From positions 29,671,090-29,735,089 of the forward strand of contig CM030715.1 in assembly GCA_017979445.1 (NCBI GenBank): 64,000 nucleotides of DNA, written 5' to 3'. The translations under genes and the position numbers were made by a program. Of this stretch, positions 48,664 to 61,224 are shown in pieces. Position 1 is the first letter of the stretch. Each line of letters begins with the position of its first letter. This stretch comes from Akebia trifoliata (taxonomy: Eukaryota > Streptophyta > Magnoliopsida > Ranunculales > Lardizabalaceae). The notes under the pieces were generated by a model that did not search any database, was not told the DNA's origin, and was given only the letters and a program-made list of their open reading frames with translations.

Positions 48664-50245
48664 TGAGAGATATATAATCACTTAAAAACTCTTACAAAGT
48701 TTGAAATCTTTCACCTAAGACATCATTGATTATTATTTCAAAATCCTAGAGTTTAAAGAGTTTTCTTCTTCATTATCTTGAACTATAAAAATCGGCCCAC
48801 AACAAATTTCTTGTAGTCAACATGTTTAATTTTTTCATTATTTTCTAACATGTACCATGGATTTGATGCAATCCAACACTTGAGTATCAACATCATATAG
48901 TGAATTTTCTAAGCAATTCGAATTTTATTTTTAAATGTTCCCATCAAACAAATTAAAATTTTTTGATGTTATGTTCTTTAGATTGTTGTTTCTCTGGTGC
49001 AATGAAATTTGGCTTAATTCTTCTAAAAATATTACTCTTTTAATGTTACCAAATTAAATCAACAATACCCACAAGACTAAACTTTCCTCAAATTAGGATC
49101 ACATATCCAACATAATTTCGACCTTAATCAGAATCATATCCTCTGCAGTTTAATCCAAAATACTATATGAATTAGGTGACCACTCACTTATTTTTCCTCT
49201 AAACTTGAAACAAGAGATATATCTAACGAGACAAATTCTCTAACTTCTCCACTAAAAGAAAAACTAAATTTTGAATTTTTTTTTTTTTTTTAACATAAAT
49301 TTTCATAACAATCAAGACAGCCCAACTTCTTATTTATTCCATTTAACCAATCAAGAAGCATTCACACCTTTCTTGGGTTACACCATCATTCCAAAGATGG
49401 GCCAAAAGGTTAATTGAAAGGAACGTGACACTTGATTTTTTTTGTGGTACATGGACATTCAATGACACGGGTCATGAGAACCTTTAGGTCAAAATGTGTA
49501 TTAATGACACCCTATCTTGTATTTAACATATATGGCAATATGTGAGCCCCAAAATAATATGTCAAGTACATAGACTTTTACAATAATACAAATATTATTG
49601 GGTGGATTCTAAAACAGTTGAGTACTTTACAAAATTTATTGAATCAACTGTTTTTTTTTATATATTTTAATATTTATTAAAATGATTGTGCAACTTAATT
49701 GGAACCATTAAATTTTATTAGTTCTGATTCTAGTCCTGATGATCAAATTAAAGAAACAAAAATTGAAATATGTGTCAAAAAAATATCTTCTTAAATAATT
49801 TCTGTGGAAGATATTTTTTGTTGGATACCAAGGATTTTCTAAGTTTATCCCTTGAGTTAACAATTTAATAAGATTGATGTACTGACAACTTAATGAATCT
49901 ACTCCTATGAACCCACGTTCAACTCAAGGGGATAAACTTAAATTCATTAAATTGTCAGTACATCAATCTTACTTCATTAAATCGCTTTTGCAAAATAAAA
50001 TAATTACGAAATTGGATGTATAACTGTTCTTGTAAATATTATAATAATAAAAAATGACTATTTCAATGATTTTGACAAAATACATGATTATTTTAATAAT
50101 TTCTTCAATATTAAAGCTCATAGATTGCAAATGACTTAGGCCATCTTTCCTTTGATGGCTTTTGCTCCTTTGAGAAGACTTCAAAGTTTGACCATTCATT
50201 CAAAACTCTTGATGAATCTTCTTGACCTTGACTCAAGATTAGAAA
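48664..50245. other. Spacer without a supportable gene
   Basis: AT-rich. A short inverted pair (TAACAATTTAATAAGATTGATGTACTGACAA near 49858 and its complement near 49951) is the only structure I see. Confidence 0.35.
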
Positions 50246-51264
50246 TAGGGGTGGCAATGGGTTGGGGTGGGTCCTATTGAGGTAAGGGTATTAAGAAAAT
50301 TTATCAAATCCAAACCCAATCCATTTAGTAATCGTGTCAAAAACTTAAATTCAAACTCAAACCCAACCCATTTATAAATAAGTATACCTGACTCAATTCA
50401 TATATAACCTATATAATAAAATTACAATCTTTATTGAAAAAAATAAGTTTCATTTCCATCACCAAAAAACAAAAACAAAAAAATACCATTACTAAAAATA
50501 ATGTCACACAATCATATATTAAGTTCAATGGTGAAAAATAACTTTCTTTTGAAAAAAAAATTTCAAAGTTCATAGAATTTTGTCCTTTACAATTGTGGCA
50601 TCAGATCATGTTTTTGAATGTAATAAGCTGACGTGGTTAGAAAACTTTCCTTACTTAGCAAGGAAAATGTTTTTTAATATTATTATTATTATTATTATTG
50701 TTATTGGTTAAATAAAGTATATTTCATTATCACATGAGACATACTAGCCTTACTAAGTAAGATCTTCAATCTTCTTGAGGGTCATTTTGCCCATGTTAGG
50801 AATCAAACACTACATACATCTAGATTTTAATGAAAAAAATTAGAGTTTAACCATTTATTATTTTAAAAATATCTTAAAACACATTTTATATTTTATAGAA
50901 TTTGAAAAAAAAATGGTATTATAAAAATTTTCTAACCATTTATTACTTTAAAATATTTTAAAACACCTTTTATATTTTATAGAATTTGAAAAAAAAATTG
51001 ATATTATAAAAAATTTCTAGAAAATTCTAGAAAAAAATGAATAATTTAAAAAATTATTAAATAATTATTGATATATTTAAAATTATACATTAATAACATA
51101 ATAACTAAACGTGTCAAAACGGATTAAGCAGGTTGACGCCCAAAACCCAGACTTGACCCATTTAATAATCATGTTGCACGGGTTAACACTATTAAGACCC
51201 AAGCCCACTAACTTCATGTTGTTTTCGAGTCTTGTTCGCAGGTTGTGTTGAGATTGCGACCCTA
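50246..51264. mobile_element. hAT-like element, about 1 kb, with 8-bp duplication
   Basis: Starts TAGGGGTGGCAATGGGTTGG and ends GAGATTGCGACCCTA. Flanks ATTAGAAA (50238-50245) and GTTAGAAA (51265-51272) match at seven of eight bases. Interior holds an internal near-duplicate (TTTAACCATTTATTA... at 50846 and 50930) and no transposase. Confidence 0.6.
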
Positions 51265-51370
51265 GTTAGAAACAAGGATTCCTAAACTAATGACTCGGGG
51301 TGGATTTGTCCAATCAAAAGCTTCAATGCAAGTAGGCAACCTAATATGTCCTTGCACTTATAATAAAAAT

Positions 51371-51495
51371 AAGGGAAAATTACTTAAAGGACGTTGACAG
51401 AAGGACTTTTTTTCTAAATAATTCCTAAGATTTGAGTGGTCTCTTGATAATCCATTCAGTAAACTATTATTTTCTTAATAGTCCCTAGCATGGTC
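51371..51495. mobile_element. One-arm relic of the 1.1-kb foldback family
   Basis: GGGAAAATTACTTAAAGGAC...TTTCTAAATAATTCCTAAG...CAGTAAACTATTATTTTCTT, AATAGTCCCTAGC matches the left arm of the element at 14963. The complementary arm is absent. Confidence 0.5.
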
Positions 51496-52463
51496 ACCAA
51501 GCAGGTTTCAAAAATAATTCAGCAAGAGAAAATGTAAAATAAAAATAAAAAATCAAGAAAAATCAGGAAAATTTTGAAATTGTGTTTGAACAATATAATT
51601 TTTTTCACTAAGGGGTGGTATCATGTATATGATAATATCCTATTCTAAACTATAAGAATAAATCATGAAGGAAAAAAAATTTAGGACTCTATTCTGATAT
51701 CTGAGTTTGGTGTTCAAATTTTAGTTTAAAAAAATGTTATATTTATTAAAACATTACCCTTTAATTTTGTATTAAATTATTGAAACATCCTTTTGGATTA
51801 ATTTTTTTTTTTTAAATAATCATGTAATGTTAAATTAACTATGAAAAAATCCTCTAAGAATTGGATGATTAAATCGCATTTTAATCGAACTTTTAAATCG
51901 CAAAATTCGTTTAAAACGTAATTTTTTCAAAACTTCACAATTTAATCAACAACCTATAAAACCATGATTATACACTAATTTTGAAAAAGTCTACGACTTT
52001 GGTGACTATGATCCTTAGACATCATCTCCCACATTTCTCACAATTGAATGTCCTAACCATTTGAACTCATCGTTTTTATCCAAAAAAAAATGAGATTTTT
52101 GACATTTCAATTGAGTTTTGGAGACTCCATTTTGTCAAAAAGGATTTAAGAAGGAAGAATAAATCATCTTCAAGTGTTTTTTCAAAACGTTCGGAAGATT
52201 TATGTAAAAAAAACTATGGGTTTTTTACTTTTTTTTCTTAGTTTTTGGATGAAAATCGATCAAGAATGATTCTTTTTGTTTGAAATCATCTAAACAAGTT
52301 GTTATCTGTCTTTAGTTGATCTTTCCATGTATTTTAGTTGAAAAAACTCAAAAATTGAAAATGGGTGGATTTTACTAGTGTTGAACTCAAATAAAAAGGA
52401 GTGAACTCAAACAATAAAAAGTGGTGACTTCAAAACTCTTAGCTTACACCCCATCTTACAAAT

Positions 52464-52582
52464 AAGTCATGCTGGAGTAACATTAAAATCTACATTTCTG
52501 AAGTGGATGTGTGTTAAAACCATAGATGTTTTCATTGAGATACATCCCACCATGTATATTTTAATGTTACTTCAGCATTATC
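52464..52582. mobile_element. Palindromic foldback element, subgroup B, copy 3
   Basis: AGTCATGCTGGAGTAACATT...AATGTTACTTCAGCATTATC, core AACCATAGATGTTTTCATTG, AGATAC. Short loop; same arms as copy 1 at 18707. Confidence 0.7.
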
Positions 52583-52607
52583 TTATAAATAAAGGTTATT
52601 TCTTATT

Positions 52608-52752
52608 GAGTCGTGTTGGAGTGAACTCAAGATTGAAACTCAAATCGCACTTCTAGACATGAAATCTCAAGAAAAGCATCTATGGGTCCCATATACTTTC
52701 GCATCAGGGCGTACGATGTGAGGTTCAATCTTGAGGTCACTTCAGCATTATT
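52608..52752. mobile_element. Palindromic foldback element, subgroup C, copy 2
   Basis: GAGTCGTGTTGGAGTGAACT, CAAGATTGAAACTCAAATCG and complement CGATGTGAGGTTCAATCTTG, AGGTCACTTCAGCATTATT; core AAAAGCATCTATGGGTCC. It lies 25 bp from subgroup B copy 3. Confidence 0.7.
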
Positions 52753-53215
52753 TTAAAACAATACATCGCTTTTGGATTATTGGAAAGGCAATTGAGATAA
52801 AATATAGGGTGAATGGCCCACCAACCTCATCGCTTACTCGTCGTAAATAAAAAATAGATGACAAAAGTTTGATCAATGACATAAAAAACGTAATTTATAT
52901 TTGAGTTTTGCTCCTATTTGATACAATTATCACATGATTGTAAGATTAGTTCATTAAAATGTGATATTAAAATAACATGAAAGTAATGAAATGACGTTCG
53001 ACACTCTATCAAATGAACAGTTAAGATGAAAAGGATGCACCTAGGGATCCTCGAGTAGACGGATCTTTAGAAAACCTGAGTTGATTTCTTAAAAACCAAT
53101 AGTGATCTCTAGATGCTTCTTATGATGTCAGGTGTACGTTTGATTGAGAGCCTCAAGGAAGGGTAGGGTTAGAAAAAATAGATGATATTGTTACAAATAT
53201 ATTTATTTCCTTGTC

Positions 53216-53600
53216 ATGGTATCATTATCAAATCAGGTCATCCATGTGCCCAATTTGTTGAGTTCCACGCATTGTTTTAATAAAAGACATGGTTTCACAC
53301 GACTTGCTGATCATAAATCAGGGATAGGAACAGGATTCCCTTTATCAATCTCAATGGACGACGGATTACCAGCTACAAACGAGTCCCTTTCGTACTCGGC
53401 CCTGGGCCGCGATCTTTTGTAAACCCCATCTCTTGACACTCGACTGGAGAGCAGCTGGAACTAGAAACACAATTACTGTAAAGCAATTGGTTCAAACCTG
53501 CAAAGAGTTGTACTCTATCCCCTGAACCGTTCAATAATCTATCCTTGTTATACATAATCGTACTTGGAGTGCGAATAACTTTTTATGAAATAGGTGATAT
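53216..53600. other. GC-richer, coding-like fragment of unknown origin
   Basis: Base composition is distinctly richer in G+C than the surroundings. On the minus strand one frame gives MYNKDRLLNGSGDRVQLFAG...VECQEMGFTKDRGP; a neighbouring frame continues RAEYERDSFVAGNPSSIEID, KGNPVPIPDL, then stops, as if joined by a frameshift near 53405. On the plus strand a 68-codon frame (IHVPNLLSS...SISMDDGLPATN) is a weak alternative reminiscent of copia polyproteins. I do not recognise it; an organelle insert or decayed gene fragment are both possible. Confidence 0.3.
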
Positions 53601-54318
53601 ATACACCTTCATTCTCAAGTGGAGTAAGGACTAGTCCCAAGGCACGTGCAACACCCACACATCACACGAAACAGGTAAGTGAAGGTACACCCTCATGGGT
53701 GGCCCCTGAGGAATTAATGCTCATATTAGGTATCGTACTCATGACTCACGGGCATTAATTGCTTATCAGTCATGACCCACAGGCATTAACTGCTTATCGG
53801 TCCGAAATTGCCATTTAGTCAACCCCTCGGGGCTGTAAATTGTTCGATTTACAATATCTGTTTTCTCATTGTTCCAAAATTGGTGTTCTAAATTATTTTT
53901 TCTGGATAGAGAAAGTAATTTATGGCGACTTAACTCCATCTGTTTTTGAAGAAAATAGCACTCTTCTTTCATGAAAATGCTGTGCGGTCAATCAAACGAA
54001 TGTGACCAAAATTTAAAAACAAAGAATTAACATTTTCCCCATCTTATTTCATGAAAAATCCTGTGCGAACAAGTGATGAAGTAATCCTCGTAAGGCTAAA
54101 ATTATTGAGACGAAGTAATCATATTCTTTAATTGTAAAGCTGGAACTATGGAGCATTGCTAGAAAACTTGGATGATGGAGGGGGTGTAGGAAGAATGTAG
54201 TGTGCACAGTCGAGCAAGAAACTCATTTTTATTGGCTTAGTAAAGAACAGATGATGTCACTGGTGTGATAATATCTACAACAAAAAGAATGAGGGCACAA
54301 TACCATGTTATTGCATCT

Positions 54319-54418
54319 TCATTCTTTCCAACTATAAGGGGCACGATCTACAACTAAATAATCTCCTCGGATGTCCTTAGCAACTCGAATCTCACTGTCT
54401 AGGTATATGCATTCAAAC
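54319..54418 (-). CDS. Second (distal) copy of the fibrillin-gene last exon
   Basis: Acceptor CTGCAG|G at 54418, then WFECIYLDSEIRVAKDIRGD, YLVVDRAPYSWKE and TGA at 54321-54319. It is 100 nt, the same length and phase as the proximal copy at 55731-55632, and encodes the same domain end with a few substitutions (ECIYLDS for ESVYLDD, VAKDIRGD for VVKDIRND). It also has an intact acceptor and stop, so it could be used as an alternative terminal exon. The retained GD and AKDIRGD look closer to the family consensus as I remember it, so this may be the ancestral one. Confidence 0.7.
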
Positions 54419-55631
54419 CTGCAGATGCAGGACAAGTTTCAATGATTTCAGTTAAGAAGCAAAGAAGCTTAAGAAACTAATATTAGAAAACAAAGGTTTA
54501 AAAACTGGTACTTCAAGCAGATGTTAAACCGCATTGAGGGTAAATGTGTACACATGTAGAAGCCCACACACAAAGGAAAATCGAAGACTATAATTCTGCT
54601 TAACTATCAAAAAATGGAGGATTTGTTGAGACAATAATCCTGTTACTGTGGCACATGGCTTATTGGCATAGAAAAAATTGAGATAGTTTGATAGTTTATT
54701 TATGATGAAGCTGCTAAAGGACTACCATTTTTTCGACCAGTGCAGTTAAGGCAAAAGGCGCAAGATGAGGTGCACACCTGAGTGAAGCAAGGCACAATAA
54801 AATTATAATATAATTAAAATAAAAAAAAATAGTTAAGGATAGATTTTAGATATTTCTCAATTATAACACGTATAAATATGAACTTTATAAATAAGGTAAA
54901 ATATTCATTCAGTATACTTCAAAAAGAAGAAGGGTTGGCAATAACAGAGAAATTAGAGAGGAAGAACGAGATAAAGAGAAGTATAAGTAGGCCAACAACA
55001 TGTGTCGTTATTGTTGCACCACAACAACAATTAGGGCTGTTGGTGGGTGGGTCCGGTCCAGGCTTGGTTGAGCCCTAAAGAAGCGGGTTGTACCTTAGAC
55101 CAGCCCTATATCCCTAGTGGGCCTAAGTCGACTATGCCCTAACCCAACCTAATGGGCTCGGGACAAATAAAAATGGAAAAAAAATGAAAATTAAACCTTT
55201 TTTATTGGTAAAAAATGTACCTTTCAACTTTTTTTGTTTTTTGGTATGTAAAGACTATACAAATAAAATCTATTTATTTTATTCCATTTTAAGTGAGGCG
55301 TGCGCCTTGCACCTTGACTGAGATGCAGTCAAGGCATGTGCCTTGGTACTCTTCACTTACACTGCCCCGCCTCACATTTATTAAGGCACCTTTGGCCCAC
55401 CCCACCTTGAAGCGCACCAAGGTGCTAGCCTTGACTATACTGTTTTTTAATCCAACGAGAATTGAGCAGCTCAACAAAAGTGTGGATAGAGTAGGATGTG
55501 AAGTCTTATAAGAAACTAGCAGCAGATGTTCAACCATCTCAAACGTTTTATTGGAGTTGAAATAGGTGTGAACTTGTGAAATCATCCAAAACATGAAATC
55601 AATGAAGGGTAGATTACCAATTCCCTGCTTT

Positions 55632-58600
55632 TCACTCCTTCCAACTATAAGGTGCACGATCAACAACCAAATAGTCGTTGCGAATATCCTTTACAACTCG
55701 AATCTCATCATCAAGGTAAACGGATTCAAACCTACAGAAATGAGATACATTTCACTGACCTTGATATATTTTGTTGCAGGAGAAATGAGAAATTATTATT
55801 AAGAGACAAGAGGTTAATAGAGTTACAAAGGATAAGACCCTGGCCTGACATCTACGTTGCAACGACATACTGTAACAACCAGGGATGTGACTACTTGCGC
55901 AAAGCCATAATATAACCTTTCTTGCTTTTGTTTTGTTCTCTCAGAATTTCTGAATATATTTTTCACATTTTATTTAAATGCCATCAAATGAAGTAGCCTC
56001 TGCCTTGCAGTGTCTTGTTCCAAAGAGGAAGAAAAATTCCCATAAACACCCAATCTAAATAAAATGAATAGCGGTTTGATTACTTCAAAAGGTTAATTGT
56101 TGATCACCACGTTATTTATTTTTCCCACTCCCATGAACATAATCAGGGGCTGAGCCAGGATTTTGTCCATGTGGGGGTAACCAAGAGTAGAATTTTTTTT
56201 GTGGGGGCGACTAAGAGTGAAAAAAAATAATTGTGGGGGCAACTGGGAGTGAATTTATTTTTGTGGGGGCAATAGTGGCAGATTTTTTTATCCTCTACTA
56301 AAATCTGTCACAATAGCTCACTAAACCATAGACTTTGAAAATTCTTGTGGGGGCACTAGCCCCCAATGTAAATCCGCCCCTGAACATAATGAATTGAGTG
56401 CCATTGGTAGAAATTTCAAAAAATAAACTAGAGCAGGACACAAAAGGCACCAACAAGATATAGAAAAAAAGAAAAGTTCATAGAGGAAAATGTGTTGGGC
56501 TCAACATAATTCAGATTATCCAAAAAATATTAAGTGATCAAAGTCAAATGAGGAACTTTCAAAAATATCATATATTTTGAAGGAAATCATAAAGCAAGCA
56601 ACCTCATTACAGGAGGAAAGAAGATGTTGGAAAAACGGGGCAAGTTCAAGGATCGATTGAGAAGTTTAAATGAAGATATCTATGGTCCTATTTCAGTTCC
56701 GACAGATCCAGTTCAATAGTCCCCGTTTGGTAAAAGAAACAAATATTTATAGTAAGGGCCTAAGGCGTATAGTAATACTTTTTTACATGAAACTAGTTCC
56801 CCAGATAGGCATGACATAAGCGAGAAGTAGAATCTGAAGTCTCAATAACGGCAACAATTTCTTAGAAAAATAATTACATATATGACATAACTCGTCTCGG
56901 CTGCAACTACTAACATCAAACATCTAGACACAAGAAATCTGATATGACAGAGGAAAAACGTTGAAATGCGAAACAGTATTTTTAGAAGTGTGTGAGGCCT
57001 ACGCTTCCAGGCATGCCTCAAGATGAGGCCTGTTAAAAACGCCCTAAGGCATAAGGTTGAAATATAAAAGTAGCTAAGGCTTTCGCTTCAGACCAAGAAG
57101 CACCCAAAAGGCATACGACTTTCGGCCAAGATATACACCTCACATAAACTTTTCTATTTTATTCTTTTTAAATAATACATTTCTTCCTCTCTTCTTCTTC
57201 TTATCACTTTTTTACTTCTTTACTCTCTTTTTTTGGCTAACTACGCAAGATTTTATAAATTTCATATTTACTTTTATTTCTTTGTTGTTGCTCGCATACA
57301 AAATAATAGAAACACTTCAAAATGAAATCAAATATACACTATAATAATGGGGAAAGTATTAAAAAAAACAAATTAAATAATTATTTATAAAAAAAGTACT
57401 ATTTTTTTGTAAAATTACAAAAAACAAAAAAAAAACCCCAAAATCGGCACTTCAAGTGGTGCTACTTTTTTTTTTTTTTAAATCAGCACTTGAAGTGCCG
57501 CAATCTTGAAGCTCTTCAACGCATAAACCTTACTTTATGAATCAGACTACTATGACTAACTTGATAAGATTGCAAATCTAACTAAGGGTCGTGGGCCCAC
57601 ATGTATTATTAAATTAGCAATCCACAACATAAACTTCTAGATTTCATGGACAAACTTAGATTCGAAAGAAAAAATTCAAAACTAAAATTATATGGTGGAA
57701 ATTAACTAATTTTTTTATAAAAAACTTGCTTTAAAGCTCTTAGAATTTGGTGTTTTATAATCATGTGCATCAGATCATGTTTTTGGATGCCAAGTGTTTT
57801 TGGAGTGGATTCTAAGCACATCAATTGGTGGCATCCAAAAATATGATCTGCTGCACATCAATTTGTGGCATCCCAAAACATGATCTAATGCACAAGATTA
57901 TAAAGGGAAAAATTCTAAGAGCTTTAACAAGAATTTAAAAAAAAAAAAAAGGTTAATTTCCACCGTTGAATTTTAGTTTTTAATTTGAGAGTTCAATAGC
58001 CATCCATTTTCAATATCTACGATCAAACTCAAAAAGATTTATTTTTTGAATTTTTTTTTTTTTCAAATCTGAATTTGTCCATGAAATCTAGAAATCTATG
58101 CTGTTGGATTGCTAATTTAATAATACCTATGGGCCCAACGACCCTTAATAAGATTTGCAATCTTATCAAGTAAATCATAGAAGTCAGATTCATAAAGTAA
58201 GGTTTGTGTGTTGAAGAGCTTCAAGATTGAGGCACTTCAAGTGCCAAATTTAAACATTAAAAAAAAAAGTAGCATCACTTGAAGTGCCGATTTTGGTTCT
58301 TTTTTGTAATTTTACAAAAAATAGTACTTTTTGGTTTTTTTTTTTTTTAATTCCCCCCTATAATAAAACAGGAAAATTGACACCCCCCCCCCCCCCCCCC
58401 CCGCCCCCGAAATGTGTATCTCCACACAAAGAGGGGTACGGATTAAATTTCGAACCATCTTGAGGGCAGCTTTCAACTATTGTCTTTTCTCTTCTTTTCC
58501 AAGAATACCCCTCAAATTGTATTGCTTTGCCTCTTTTACCCCTTTCCAAAAATATCCTTTCAACTTTATACATTGTCTTTCCTCTTTTCACCATTTTTCC

Positions 58601-59927
58601 AATAATAACCTTCAACTTTATTGTCTTTCCTCTTCTCCTCTCCCCCTTTTCTATAATGTCCTTCCAATTTATTTTCTTTCCTCTTCTACCCTCTTAACCC
58701 CAAAGAGGATGATCGTGTCAGTAGGCACGGGCAAGCTCTAGCAGTAATATATGCAAAGAAAATCATTGAGTTGAGTTGATTATCAATAATTTTTTTGTAG
58801 TATTTATTATTATACATAAGAAGTTATTGAAAAATAATACTTAGCTGTATATTTGCAATAACTATATAATAGTTATTTACAATTAAAAAAAAAATTACTT
58901 ATTGTTAAAACTTGGAATTCAATTGTGTGGATTTGAATTTGGAAATAGGTGGTTGGCTGTCATATAGTTTTTTTTTTTTTGGTTTTTTAATATTATTTAT
59001 TTAAAAATACAATGGATGGGAGAGGCTTAGGCGTCGAGACCCTACCTGGCCAAGCGCCTTTGCCTCACACCTTAACATCGGAAAACATTGATGCGTAATG
59101 CTATCCCCAATTCATCTTAGACTTATATCAAATAGATCCAAAGACCTTATCAAAATTTCTCAAATTTACTTAAAATGTGCTAGAAATTTCATCTTTGGAT
59201 TAACCATGTACCTTCATTAATGCAATTTAAAACCAGGAAATGAGAACTTTACTTACCACCCCTGTCCAAAAGGCGGCAATGGAAACTCCCAATTCTTCCC
59301 GCGTAGAACTGCACTAGTAAATCTACAAAAGAGAACTAATAAAATTCAGGGAAAACTCGTACAAGAAAAAATTGAAGAAACAATTCTATCTAAAAAAACC
59401 CAAAATTACCTGAAATTCACTCTCTGAGGGGAAACAACTTCAATATTCGATCGAACAAAGAAAACACCTGATGGAGGAAACGTAATGACATTGTTGAGAA
59501 CACTTCTCTCAACATCTATGACCTGTAACACGTCTCCAGTCTGGGTTCCGAAGAGGTTAGCATTCTTTATGATGAAAAGTTGTTCCTTTTCTGTAGTCCA
59601 AAGCATCCTCCATGTAGCCGATAGCGAAGAACCAGTTGTGATCGAATCCTTGCCTAGAACTTCCATGGCTTCGATCGCTTTGATGATCTTCGATCGTTTT
59701 GAAGGGTTTCCTTCCGTTTTAATCCCTCTTTCTTCGTCTGAAATGAGTCCAAGAAGATCATTTTTGGCTAATAGAGCTTCATTTGTGGTCGTTGAGCAGG
59801 AAATGATGGATTTCTGCTGACATTGATGAGTTCTCGAACGATTTGGATTTCTAGCGTTAGAGCTTTGGAGCTTGAAAGATGTGGAGAGTGTCGAGGAAGA
59901 GAATTGCAGAATCGATGTCGTCGCCAT
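55632..59927 (-). CDS. Plastid-lipid-associated protein (PAP/fibrillin family)
   Basis: Fibrillins are plastid proteins that coat plastoglobules or thylakoids and act in lipid and quinone handling. Exons: 59927-59410, 59322-59257, 55731-55632, total 684 nt and 227 aa; donors CAG|GTAATT and GTG|GTAAGT, acceptors TTTGTAG|A and CTGTAG|G, phases consistent. MATTSILQFSSSTLSTSFKL is a Ser/Thr-rich transit peptide. The PAP domain starts near residue 55 (LLGLISDEERG) and includes LSATWRMLWTTEKEQLFIIK, GTQTGDVLQVIDVE, NNVITFPPSGVFFVRS, VVSPQRVNFRFTSAVLRGKN, the FPLPPFGQGWF block and the end VYLDDEIRVVKDIRNDYLVV plus DRAPYSWKE. It resembles the short fibrillin subgroup that includes FBN6 (subgroup call is from memory). 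The last intron is 3.5 kb and full of repeats. A second last exon lies at 54418-54319. Confidence 0.85.
56144..56382. mobile_element. hAT-like MITE with perfect 8-bp duplication
   Basis: Ends CAGGGGCTGAGCCAGGATTT and AAATCCGCCCCTG; flanks AACATAAT at 56136-56143 and 56383-56390 are identical. Inside, four units of GTGGGGGCAACTRGGAGTGA-type sequence are repeated. It lies in the fibrillin last intron. Confidence 0.8.
57345..58370. mobile_element. Large (about 1 kb) foldback element in the fibrillin last intron
   Basis: Ends AAAAAGTACTATTTTTTTGT and ACAAAAAATAGTACTTTTT, with outer ATAATGGGGAA/TTCCCCCCTAT pairing. The arms pair over about 400 bp, for example GGGTCGTGGGCCC with GGGCCCAACGACCC and GATAAGATTGCAAATC with GATTTGCAATCTTATC. 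Near both ends lies a secondary hairpin GGCACTTCAAGTG/CACTTGAAGTGCC. The centre has repeated TGGCATCC...ATGATCTG words. ORF-free. Confidence 0.8.
58410..58750. repeat. T-rich minisatellite-like element, copy 3
   Basis: Units AATACCCCTCAAATTGTATT...CTCTTTTACCC repeat six or so times and end TTAACCCCAAAGAGGATGAT, CGTGTCAGTAGGCAC, CTCTAGCA, the same tail as the copies at 13460 and 14070. A C20 run precedes it (58383-58402). Confidence 0.55.
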
Positions 59928-61224
59928 GTTGTGAGCTTTCGATCCATGGCTGTGGAGTTTGTCAGATTTTTGAGTATGCGATAATATGTGGATGGTGTCA
60001 AGTTGACTCTAGTCTTGACCAGTTGACCTTGCATCGTTTGAAGTGAGGGTACTTTAGTCTTTATGTTCACCTTGGTGATGGAGATATGCCTCCCTATATT
60101 TTGGTGAGTTTTTTAGATACCCCTGTATTTTCAAACTGATTGCCTGCCCCTTGACCTTTGTCTACTTGAAAGATTAACTAAAATGACTTAAATACCCTCA
60201 TCTTCAACCTCTGGATTTTAGATCTTCTTCAACCTTCGAACCTTGAGAATAAACGATGATTTTTGGGAAGTAGAATGTGATGGATTTTAGGGTGGAAAAA
60301 ATTATGTGTTTTCTACAAGAGGTTAAATGGGTTAAAAATAGTTTATCTTGGAGGTTGAAAACTATGAACTACCCAAGTCTCCGCCCTGGCCAACCAGGTG
60401 AGGGCAAGGTTTGGGATTGAAAATTTTGATTAGTTATTTTTCTTTTCACTCCACTTGTGAGGTCATATGGATTATTGAGTTGTATTTTAAATCGTTAATA
60501 ATCATTAAAAATAAATGTCATATTGTTCGAACATTATTATTTATGTAGAATAATCATTCTACGATAATAATTAATTCATTGTTCAAAAAGAAAAAAATAA
60601 TAATAAATAACATTAATTCAATAGTCCATATTGATTTAAAATGTCTACATACCCCCTAAACCTCAGCATTCTCTAATGGATTAATGCAAATTACCTCATT
60701 ACTCACATCTTCAACATGAAATCAAAATCCCCTTGGTTTCTCTTCCCAGTCTTCCACCTCTCGAACAAATTTTTCTACCATAGTGTTAAACCTAAAGATC
60801 AAAACATTATTTTTGAAGTAGAAAATGATAAGAGTTTTTTATTATAAAAAATTGGGATTTTTTGCAAGGAATTAAGATGAGGTTCAACACGATGGATTGA
60901 AGATGGGATTAAATAAATTAAAATTAGTTTATAGAGGTTGAAGAGCTTGAAGATGAAGTGTTTTATGAAAGAAAAATTCAGGATTTTTTGATAGTGATTG
61001 AAAATGAGGGTATTTAGGTTAATTTTTTATAGTCTACGAAAGAAGAAGAAAGTCGAAGGGGCATGTCCTCACTTAAGGCGTATTTCAAATATTTTTTTAA
61101 ATATTGAAGCGGGTCTAAATCACCCAAAAATTTGAAGGCGGCAACATGGTTGAAAGGAGCATGTCTTCGGTTTGAACACACAGGATGTCTCAACTATTCA
61201 CAAAATGTAGAGATGTGTTTATAT
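59928..61224. other. Upstream region of the fibrillin gene and spacer
   Basis: 59928-60070 should contain the fibrillin leader and core promoter; no clear TATA box is visible, common for plastid-protein genes. The rest is AT-rich spacer. Confidence 0.35.

Noticed and set aside
53216..53600. Ribosomal RNA fragment
   Set aside because: The higher G+C suggested rRNA at first, but no conserved rRNA block that I know could be matched on either strand.
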